From: Symbiodinium natans
Taxonomy: Eukaryota; Sar; Dinophyceae; Suessiales; Symbiodiniaceae
Length of the DNA: 64,000 bases
Reading direction: 5' to 3'
NCBI GenBank assembly: GCA_905221605.1
Contig: CAJNDS010000072.1
Location: 167,001-231,000, forward strand
Numbering within the stretch: position 1 is the stretch's first letter; the number at the start of each line of letters is the position of its first letter. A program made the translations under genes and the position numbers. This document shows, piece after piece, positions 32,761 through 42,200 of the stretch. Under the pieces are notes generated by a model that worked only from the letters and a program-made list of their open reading frames with translations, was not told the origin of the DNA and searched no databases.

Positions 32761-34749
32761 TCTTGAACAGCTAACCTTCGCAGAGGCAGCCGGCTACCGC
32801 GAGCCGCCCTCCGCACCCTCTGCTCGGTCGGAAGGCAAACTGCTGGGGCTGGTTGTTCCCACGTGCCACGCGCTTCCCGCGCGACAATCTGTGTGTCCTT
32901 TGTTCCGAACAGGCGACCGAAGGACGTGCAGCATGACAAAAGTACATGGGCGTTGATCTAAATTGTGGCCTTTTTCGGGGTAATCTGAATGGAAGGCTCC
33001 ATATTCCAATGGGAACCCTATAAGGGGCCATCATGTCCAATTCCCATACTACCGGAGATGGCGTCGCTTCCCAGAAGTTTTCCTCAACTTACAGGCTCTC
33101 CACAGGGAATCAGGTATATACATGATGCCCCGTTGAAGGTACTCGTATTCCATGGGGTCCTTCGTTCCAAAAACCCTGAACCCACCCCAAACTGCCTACC
33201 AAGAACCCCAGAATTGGGGTACCCCTGCCAGACCCCAAATACCGAATAGAATCCCCTTGACCGAAGGGTACTCGGGTACCCTCCCGCCCCCCCCCCCGCC
33301 CCCCCCGCATGTAGGGTTTAGTGTTTATCTCGGGTTTAGGGATAGCGGGTTGAGGGTTTAGGGTTTGGGGTTCAGGGTTTAGGGTTCTAGGGCTTAGGGT
33401 TTCCCCCCCAAGATAGCGAAGCCTCCAGGCAGCGAGCGGCCGGTCGGTGCGGGATTGAACCTCCAAGGCCCTCAGTGTTGGACCCCTAAGCCCTAAGCCC
33501 TGAGCCCTAAGCCTTAAGCCCTAAGCCCTAAGCCCTAAGCCCTAAGCCCTAAGCCCTAAGCCCTAAGCCCTAAGCCCTCGACCCTAAACTTCCTGAACCC
33601 AATACCCTACACCCTAAACTCAAGTGGGGGTTGGTTCCGAAGCCCCTCCACGTCTGCGTCGCAAGCAAAGCAATTCAAAACTCGAGGTGGGTTAACTAAG
33701 TTCTTCGGTGGCAAATCAGGCATCATTTACCGGGGCCTTCTGAACGGAAATATGGGTTCCCACAGACCCCCCTGACACCTCCCTGGTTCAGACCTCTAAC
33801 CGACCGAAACCTCTACTTTCCGGCACTCTCTGGATGCCTGAGACGGCGTGGGGTGTTGGGAAGTCCCTCCACGATCGGGCCACGGCTGCCCTTCGCATTG
33901 AGCGAGGCCTTCGAGGATCTGCTCAAGTTCACATATTTTTCACAGCCTTCGTGCCGTATCCCAGCAAACCCTAAACCCTGAACCCTAAACCCCAAACCCT
34001 CAACAACCCTAAACCCTGGCGCGACTCCCCCCTCCAGGCTCACCTGCTCCCGTGATCCCTCGGCCAGTCGCAGCACAGGGGCGGCCTCCGAGAGGGCCCG
34101 TGCACGACCCGGAATGCTTCCATCGCGCTCTGAAGGGAGGGGGGTTCAGGGGGTAGGTAACCCAAGGTTCCCAAATACTCCCGACTACTCCCTTAAGAAC
34201 CCATAAGTCCATCTTGGGTGGAGGTGTCGGAGGGGGGTTTAGGCACTGCGGCGGCATGGGTAGGGATCCCTTCTGCCCCTTGAAGATGGAGGGTGGAATC
34301 TGTCCTGCTCCATGAGGCAACCCCAGCTGGCAGCACTGAGTCCGAGCAGCGTGAGCCTCGGCCAGTTCCGCCGAAGTGTGCGTTGTGGTGCCGGTCAGGG
34401 GTGCGTGATGATCGAGGATGTCCGGCTATTCCCAAAACCCTACACTCCAAACCCCAAACCCTGAACTCCAAACCCAAAGCCCTAAACTCCAAACCCAAAA
34501 CCCTAAACTCCAAACCCTAGACCCTAAATTCCAAACCCCCCGAAGCCCTAAACTCCAGGGTCCTAACCCTAAACCCTAAACCCTAAACCCTAAACCCTAA
34601 ACCCTAAACCCTAAACCCTAAACCGTAAACCCTAAACCCTAAACCCTATACCCTAAACCCTAAACCCTAAACCCTAAACCCTAAACCCTAAACCCTAAAC
34701 CCTAAACCCTAAACCCTAAACCCTATACCCTATACCCTATACTAAGTGA

Positions 34750-34893
34750 GGGGTCGCTTCCGTCGAGCGACAGACCCCGAACGCTCGGCCGAGGGCCTTA
34801 CAGCCCGAGCGCCCAAGCGAAAAGAGAAACGGAAAGGTGAGGGTTAAGCCTCACCGTCTGTCCTGGACAGGCCAACGGACATCGGCCTTTTTT
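34750..34893 (+). ncRNA. Candidate structured RNA, four hairpins and T6
   Basis: Consecutive hairpins: 34750-34778 (outer GGGGT/ACCCC, inner GTCGCT/AGCGAC), 34782-34811 (CGCTCGG/CCGAGCG), 34836-34855 (GGTGAGG/CCTCACC, loop GTTAAG), 34858-34870 (CTGTCC/GGACAG). A T6 run at 34888-34893 could end Pol III transcription. It matches no RNA family I recognise, and no internal A or B box is evident. It starts right after a CCCTATA-type array. A short inverted-repeat DNA element is the alternative. Confidence 0.3.
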
Positions 34894-35137
34894 ACGACAA
34901 CGTCAGTACTCGGCTAAGGGATGGCCGGCACCCAGACCACCTTTAGCGTAGCTAAAGTATAACCCCAAATCGTAACCCTTTGCCTCTGGAGGTCGGTTCA
35001 GGGTTTTGGGTTCAGGGTTGCCGGGCCCCCCCGCCCTGGCCCCTGGTTGCTGGATTCCTGGACCAGGAGGCTGGCGAGGGGTTTAGGCAGGCTGGTTGCT
35101 GAGGTTCGTGATTTTGGGTCTTTTCCCCCCCACAACC

Positions 35138-35740
35138 CAAGAATCCTCTGGGCCAAGGCCCCCCGGGGCAACCGTGGGTTAAGGGGCCCCCGGGCCAAGG
35201 GGCCCCCGGGCCAAGGGCACCCTGGGCCAAGGCTTGCCCCCATTCAAGGGAATGGGACCCAAATCGGGCCAAGGGTTGTGCGGCCAAGGGTTCCCCCCCC
35301 CCGCGAAGGCCCCCCCCCGCGCCACGGGCCTGGGCCAGGGCCCCCCTGGCCAAGGGCCCCCAGACCAGACCCCCGCCACGGCCCACCAAAAGCGGGTCAA
35401 GGGGCGCCGGGCCAAGGGCCCTGCCGGCCAAGGGGCCCGGGCCAAGGACCAAGGGCTTTTCCGGGTCAAGGGCCCCCGCAACCTTTTAGGCAAACCCCCC
35501 CCCAAACAGGGCCCCCGCGCCAACCGAGGGTGAGCTTCGCAAACCGAGGGTGAGCTTCGCCAAACCTGTTGGCCGATGTGCTCATTGAGTGCCTTCCAAC
35601 TGCCAAGACCCCCAAAGCCAAGGGCCCCCCGGGTCCAGGGGCAAGCCAAGCCCGGGAACTCCACCCCCCCTGCCCAATCACCCCTGCCAAGGGCCCCCCC
35701 AACCAGGGCTCGGCCAAGGGCCCCCCACACCAACGCCCTT
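35138..35740. repeat. GGGCCAAGGGCCCCC low-complexity block
   Basis: Irregular repeats of GGCCAAGG and GGCCCCC. All frames on both strands stay open for 100-210 codons because stops are rare in this composition; these frames are Pro/Gly/Arg/Ala artefacts. A 20-bp phrase with AAACCGAGGGTGAGCTTCGC is duplicated near 35515-35560. Confidence 0.85.
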
Positions 35741-35759
35741 GCAGGGAATCGCACGCCCA

Positions 35760-36640
35760 GGAAGCCCCCAAGAGGCGACAAGAGCCACCAAAAGGCTTCA
35801 AAAAGCTTCAAAAGGCCCAGTCAAGAAGGGGGACCACAAGATTTGTCCGTGCCCACAATGAAAAATGCGATTTTTGAAAATTGAAAACGATGGTTTTAGG
35901 CACCCCTGCCCGCAATGAAAAATGTTCTTTTTTTAGTACTGAAATCGATGGGTCCCCCCAAATCAGCAAGGACCTCTACGGGCCCTGACGTGCCGAAGGC
36001 CCGAAAAGGACCGAGGTTACCCCAACCTAAACCCTAACACCGCAAAACCCTACGACGGCCTTCAAGTAAATAAGGGCCTCTACGGGCCCTAACGTGCCGA
36101 AGGCCCGAAAAGGGCCGAGGCTACCCCGAACCCCAGCTTAAACACTAACACCGCAAAACCCTGCGAAGGCCTTCAAGCAAATAAGGGCCTCTACGGGCCC
36201 TACTTGCCGAAGGCCCGAAAAGGGCCGAGGCTACCCCGAACCCGAGCTTAAACCCTAGCGATTGAAATACTCATTGGCGAAAAATTCATTAATAGGTTCC
36301 CTGACCTTTAAATGAATAAAACCTCTGACACGCCGAAGGTCCGAACAAGGCCCCGAGAGACCCCAAGAGCCACCAAAATGCTTCAAAAGGCTTCAAAAGG
36401 CCCCCTAAAAGAAGGGGGACCCCAGGATGCCCGTACCCGCAATGAAAAATGCGATTTTTTGGTAGTGAAATCGATGCTTAATTGAGGCCCTTAAAGAAGG
36501 GGAATCCAGGAGCAGACACAAAGGGTTTCCCTGACCTTCAAATAAATAAGGGCCTCTACGGGCCCTGACACGCCGAAGGCCCGAAAAGGGCCGAGGCTAC
36601 CCCCAACCCCAGCTTAAACCCTAACAGCGCAACTTTAAAA
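35760..36640. repeat. Tandem units of about 105-110 bp plus a larger duplication
   Basis: GGCCTCTACGGGCCCT recurs near 36076, 36187 and 36552, with GACCTCTACGGGCCCT near 35971, followed each time by TGCCGAAGGCCCGAAAAGG or a close form. The segment with CAATGAAAAATGCGATTTTT is present near 35857 and 36440. Short palindromes (GGGCC..GGCCC) abound. Non-coding. Confidence 0.8.
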
Positions 36641-36734
36641 ACATCAAAGCAAGCATCAGAGCACAAGAAAGTAAATTCCATAAACCCTAAACCCTAATAG
36701 AGTATAGTTTGGGTGGCCGGGGTGGGTTGACGGG

Positions 36735-36778
36735 CAACGCGAGCGCGCGGCCCGGGGTGTTTCACACCCGAGCGCGCG
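36735..36778. other. GC-rich inverted repeat
   Basis: GGGTGT-TTC-ACACCC core extended by GCGCGCGG-type arms on both sides; a strong hairpin between two CCCTAAA arrays. Confidence 0.5.
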
Positions 36779-36793
36779 CCCTCCCCTGACACA

Positions 36794-37097
36794 CCCTAAA
36801 CCCTAAACCCTAAACCCTAAACCCTAAACCCTAAACCCTAAACCCTAAACCCTAAACCCTAAACCCTAAACCCTAAACCCTAAACCCTAAGCCCTAAACC
36901 CTAAACCCTAAACCCTAAACCCAAAGCAGGCCGGGCCTGCCACGTCGGCGTACACCTTCCATCGGGCCGTTGGCTTGGCCTGCCGTCGGTGTTCGGGGTT
37001 TAGGACCTCATTTTTGGGGATTTCCGGGGTAGCTTATTGGGGTTCTAGGGTTTAGGGTTTAGGGTTTAGGGTTTAGGGTTTAGGGTTTAGGGTTTAG
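36794..37097. repeat. CCCTAAA array and TTTAGGG array, head to head
   Basis: C-rich units at 36794-36922, G-rich units at 37050-37097, separated by about 125 bp. Confidence 0.9.
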
Positions 37098-37852
37098 TAC
37101 GATTTGGGGATCCATGTTGGGGTGAAAGGGTGTTTAGGACCCTGGAGTCTTGGCCGCTAGGTTTTGCTTGTCCTGGAATAGCTCTCGCCTAGAATCTAGG
37201 CTGGCTTTCCTTGTCCTTGGCTTACCCCTCAAGTGTTTTTTCAATACAGTCTTCAATCAAAGATGTTTTGCAAAGTTTGTTGAAAACTAAATTTGCATCG
37301 GCACCTTCATTGAACAAAGCACATTCCGTAGGAAGCTGTATTTTTGCAATGAAGAGTGGCATGGGAGGGTCTGAGAGTTGGAGAAGCCTTGCGAACTCCA
37401 AGCCAGGAAGTCCCAGGCTAAACCTTGAAGCGTCTCAAACCCGAAATCTCAAGAAGAGTGTAGAGAGTCTTGGGTGTTTTTGGGGGTTTAGGGGTTTTTG
37501 GGGGTCTGGGCCCTGAGGTCTAGGGTGTCGGGCTTGTTCTTTCCGAATATGTTGGTAGCCTGTCTAGGGGGAGTCTATGTAAAGAGAGGAATCCGCGTGC
37601 TGGCAAACTCCCATATTTGAGTACGGACCCGAAGCTACAAAAGACGTTGCTTGCACTTCTTTGAAGAAGGCCACAGGAAAAAAGCATGGGAGCCCCTACA
37701 CACCCCAAAACCCCCCCCAAAATTCCAAATAAACCCAAAAAAACCCAAAAGACTGAAGCATCAAGGCGCCGACCCCTGCCGAAGGCCCGGGTGGTTCGCA
37801 GCACGGACTGAACTCCCGAAGCCCAGGTCTTGTTATGGAAGGTATATGCACT
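37098..37852. other. Stretch without supported gene
   Basis: A 101-codon frame at 37211-37516 starts with plausible composition but ends in Gly/Phe low complexity; no domain. Nothing else seen. Confidence 0.35.
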
Positions 37853-37947
37853 GAGGGTTTAGGGCTTAGGGTTTAGGTTTAGGGTTTAGGGTTTAGGGTT
37901 TAGGGTTTAGGGTTTAGGGTTTAGGGTTTAGGGTTTAGGGTTTAGGG
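37853..37947. repeat. TTTAGGG array, insertion target of copia element 1
   Basis: Its last TAGGG (37943-37947) is duplicated at 47853-47857 on the other side of the retrotransposon, where the array resumes briefly. Confidence 0.9.
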
Positions 37948-38177
37948 TACGGGGGGCAACCGAAGGAGGACAGGGAACAAAACAGTCAACCCCAACAGAA
38001 ACCCTTGATTCCCCTGGAACAACCAACAACCAAACAACAAGACCCCAAACCAAGGGCACACTTTTTACGAAACCTTCGACCGCTTTGGTCATGGCTTGAG
38101 CCAAAAGATTACCGGGTGCATTGACCCTTCAACTTCCAATACCAACTCCTTTCTACAATACCAACTGCAGCTCCGCA
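37948..38177 (-). repeat. 3' LTR of element 1
   Basis: 230 bp. Contains at 38095-38107 (minus strand) CTTTTGGCTCAAG, whose last 12 bases equal the 3' end of the dinoflagellate spliced leader. The polypurine tract ACAGGGGGAG abuts it at 38178-38187. Confidence 0.95.
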
Positions 38178-38362
38178 CTCCCCCTGTCCTAGGATTTCCT
38201 AGGACACATTGGAGGTGCAGATCTTTGGCCAAAAACCGCCATTTAGGCAGCAGCCAGCTGCTTGAAATGCACATTATGGTTTTACGTCATCCAGGACGAA
38301 CCTTCAGCTCATTGGCCGAATCCTTTACCATTGAGGATTTTATCACCTCGCACTTGAAAAAT

Positions 38363-39217
38363 TCACGTTCCAGCGGCCCGTTCCTCACCAAGGAACTCGG
38401 CATTCACCACCCAGCCGTCCTTGAGGCAATGCTTACAAAGCGTCTTAGCCCTGGGCTGTGAATATCGCAGAACATCACAGTCACTGCTTGCGTGCATACA
38501 GTTCCCACCCACTGTTGTATACAAAGTGGCACTCGCGGGAATAACCACCACTTTCTTAACCCACAGCCTTTTATACAGCTGCCGAAAGAGGCACCATGCC
38601 AACTCCCAGAGTATAATTGCTGCCACCAAACACGCAACAAGGTCTGAATTGTTGATAACCATTTCAATACCTTGAGCCAGAACCATCACCGTAGATGTGT
38701 TGGCGACCTTGCACACCCCTTCTTCCGAGCAAAAGAAACCAGCAGTTGACACTTCTTCGCCACCAGTTGCCATCCCTTGCAGAGATGCAGCCACCATCAT
38801 GACCGCCATTGCAAGCGAGGCCCTCTTCAAGTCAGTCCCTTGTACCAACAGTCGGAGACGCCAAAGTGCCTTTTGCTTTGCATACACCTGTCCACTCATC
38901 AATTTGGTCAACAGGTCAGCGATCATATACTCACCGCGAAGGTGCGCGATCACCATATAACCACGGTCTACCAGAGACCTGACACCGGCTGCTCGAATTC
39001 TCAGGTGTCTTGTCCTCCAGCTTCCAGCCGGATATTGAATGATTGAGCATGTCGAAACCGAATCTGTATACAGCACTTTTTGCAGCGATTCTTCACCTGT
39101 TCCAACCAAAGCGGCAATTATAGGGGTGCACGACTGAATCATCGTTGCTCCCTCTATGGACGCATGTAATTCAGCTTCAGCCGTACTTAAAGCCACCGTT
39201 GATTGTCTTTGTGTTTC
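38363..39217 (-). CDS. Element 1 polyprotein end: RNase H tail, TM segment, Cys/His module
   Basis: In the same frame as the main pol frame, separated from it by a single TGA at 39220-39218. It continues RNase H (VALSTAEAELHASIEGA, YTDSVSTCSII, HLRIRAAGVRSLV, GEYMIADLLTKLM). After it come a hydrophobic segment (LVACLVAAIILWELAWCLF) and GGNCMHASSDCDVLRYSQ plus KTLCKHCL, a possible metal-binding knot. The TGA stands where copia RNase H has Trp (VM-stop-ETQRQS.VALS), so it is a nonsense change or is read through. Confidence 0.75.
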   Translation of the reverse strand, partial: ETQRQSTVALSTAEAELHASIEGATMIQSCTPIIAALVGTGEESLQKVLYTDSVSTCSIIQYPAGSWRTRHLRIRAAGVRSLVDRGYMVIAHLRGEYMIADLLTKLMSGQVYAKQKALWRLRLLVQGTDLKRASLAMAVMMVAASLQGMATGGEEVSTAGFFCSEEGVCKVANTSTVMVLAQGIEMVINNSDLVACLVAAIILWELAWCLFRQLYKRLWVKKVVVIPASATLYTTVGGNCMHASSDCDVLRYSQPRAKTLCKHCLKDGWVVNAEFLGEERAAGT

Positions 39218-42200
39218 TCACATCACTGGACAATCACCCCACACCACCACTGCTCCTGAGTGGCTCTTTTCATTCTCACCTGCCGCAAAGCTGGCATCAG
39301 CGTAGGACTCCACCACCTTAACGCCTCGTCCATAACGCAACACCTCATTTCTTTCTTTTTCGCATGTTGCGATTGCTCCGAACGTCAGGCCTAACGTTGG
39401 AGTTGCAGCAAGGTATCGGAAAACCTCCTCAGCCTTTTTAACCACAAATCGCGGCCTTCGGGATGTCCACAAAGACAACTGGCTCGTGCAGAACGCCAAA
39501 TCAGGTCGAGTTTTGATTGCCACCCAGAGGAACTCCCCTACGGCACCTTGAGCCGCTCGCAAGGAAGGAATATCTACCTCCGCTTCTTCACCTGGAGTTT
39601 CTTTCACCATTGGCAGGTTACTCCCTTTTCCAGTTTCATCGATCTGATACCCTCGTCGGTTCAGCAAATCTCTCACGAAGTCCTCCTGGTTGAGAAAGAA
39701 GCTGCCATTTCGATACCAGATTTGGACACCCAAAAACTTCAGGAATCCATCACCACAGCCTGGACCACAGAACTCGGGTTCAGAAGTTTTCCACTCCTTC
39801 CTGATCTGTTCCAAGGCTTCCCGGAGCACTGTCATAGTCCCAGCCATCAAAAAATCATCCACGTAAAGACCCATTGTCCCTACCAACTTGCTTGCACCTT
39901 CCGGCTTTTCTTGTGCCATAATAAGGAACAGACTTGGGTCTGCATTGGACCTCTGAAAGCTCATTGCTTGTCCATCCTTTGACACCCAAGACATACCTTG
40001 AAGACGTTGGTCTCGCCACTCCACCCATGCTGCAGGACTTTCGGCCAAACCGTACAAGGCCTTTCTCACAATCCACCGCTCCTCCTTTGTGCAAAGACCC
40101 AATTTCACCGCCGCCCTTGGGGGCTGCACCACCACCAGACGCCCTTCTCTTTGCGCCCTATTCATCGGCGCCGTCAGAAAAGCTTTGGAAATATCTAAGC
40201 CAGCGATGATCCACACCATATATGCTGCGTGCCTCACTTGACACCTGAATGTAGTTGAATCTAAACCAGGAGCGTACAGCGAGTGACGACTGAGGGACCT
40301 CGGCCCTTCGTATTCTGTAGCTGCCGTTGACGAAATAAAATTTCCACATGCACAGATACGGGCACGTCGCCTCCCTGTCCCTTGCTTCCGGGTAAACACC
40401 ACCAGACTGGGAACGTACTCAATCACCGGTGCATTAGGCTCTTCCGCCAATTTGTCCAGCTTTTCTTGAGTTGTTGGTTCCACCACCTCCAACTCTTTCA
40501 CCAAAGACGTCACCTCGTCCGACAATGATTCCCTCCACTTTTCCAGCTCTTGCATGGCTTCTTGTGTAGGGATTGTTTTTGTTTGCAGGAACTCAACCTC
40601 CTCTGCTGCCTCAAGCGCGGTATTTTCTTGTACCATTTGCTGAACTTGAGCTGCTTTGACCAAAAACTTCGAGAGCTGTTCCTCAGCCCTTTTTGCTTTA
40701 ACCAGCCATTCTCTAGTCTCTGATCCTTTTTCCTCATTCGACTCATTGGCCGATCCATGGAACTCGTCCAAAATGCAACATTCCTGTTCAGCAATTAGGC
40801 GTCGAATACTCAAATGCTCCTCTAGAGCCCATTGATGCGCTTCGAACACAGCGTAGTCGACTTCCTCTGCAAGGTCGTCCAGCGAGGTCTCTTTCAACGT
40901 CATTTTTAACCACTTCCTTTTTTCACCTTCTTCAGCTTGTGGTTCCGGAAGAGGAAACTTGCATTGGAGAAGATAGCACCTATCCTTGTAGCTCAAACGC
41001 TCCATAAAAACAGGTGTGTACCCTGTCAAGGATACCCTGTTCCCTTTCCAAGGCATAGGACCATGCAGTTTTCTCGGAAAGAACGACATGAAGTTCCAGT
41101 GGATATCGACCAATTTTCCAGGTAAGACTTTCTTCCCATAGGATTGCTCCACCACTTCAGCTCCTTCCTCTAAAACCTTTTCATCCTCAACCCACAGCTG
41201 ACCATCTTTATAGTCACCAAAGCCACACACATAATTGCAGCAATGTTTTTCATTGTGACTATCCCTATGCAATGACACCGGAGCATTGCACGAGATCTGA
41301 AGAGCAGAAAATTTGGCTTCAGGATTGTGGTGCCTCACGAATGATGCCAAATAACGACATAGCCATGGCCTTCGATGAGTCTCTTTTGTAATACCACACA
41401 CTCCGCCATGAGTATAGTGGCCCAACACCAGAGCTCGCGTACTTGTGCACCAATTGTTGATACCACCTCTTCGATTCACCCTCTTTGGGTATACAATCCC
41501 TTCCAAAAGCTCCTCACAGTCCACGTAATCATACATAGACCTTTCATACATTGACTTGGCTTTTTGCTCTTCTTTTTCCAACTGTGTTCCCTCCTCGGCA
41601 GTCTCACTTTTGCAGACCAAATAAGCATTTTCATGAGGAGAACAGCACGTCGGCCAATACTCATCACCAGGAACATTGTCCCCAACATCTGCATTTTCTT
41701 CCAGCTCCCCCAGACCGTGCATGTCATCCTCGAAAATTTCCAAGGGCGGACTCTCCTCCCGCTTGCGAAGCAAGCGCAAGGAGCCCACATGACCACGCAG
41801 TGAAGAGGCCGGGCTTTTTTCCTTTAACCGATGGCGAACTGGAGGATCGCGAGGCGGAGGTAAAGGAGGACCTTCCTCATCAGCGAACCGAAGCGCCGGT
41901 TTTTTCCCCTTGAGACGATGCTCTGGAGGAGAAGGCTCCTGTTCTTCTACCACCCCTTCCAGCTCCAATTCAGGCGGTTCCTTTATATTGGAAAAAATCG
42001 TAGTGCAGGGAAATAACACCAGTTCATCCGGATCTTTTGCAGTCCCTTGAGCTTCCACCCAATAACCACCAGGTAGGTCATCGCATGGACCCAAAAGAAG
42101 CGCGGGCTGCGTACGATCGACCCATTGCCGACCTTTCTTTGTTCCATCCGGACCCAGCAACTCCCACGGACGACGTTTGACTTGAATCTGAGCACCAAAG

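Larger units (their letters stand above)
31918..34749. other. Repeat-rich stretch, no supported gene
   Basis: Holds CCCTAAA arrays at 32238-32452 and 34563-34741, a CCCTAAG-homogenised array at 33483-33577, and C-runs near 33283. An exon-like island at about 32780-32930 has no splice context I trust. Open frames on the minus strand are not recognisable. Confidence 0.5.

Noticed and set aside
35012..35884. Overlapping long frames on both strands (up to 210 codons)
   Set aside because: All frames stay open because of GGCC-rich low complexity; content is Pro/Gly/Arg/Ala only.
39218..39220. UGA as reassigned Trp codon in this genome
   Set aside because: The monooxygenase frame and the unknown gene at 3585 end at TGA, and TGG is used for Trp elsewhere in the same polyprotein.
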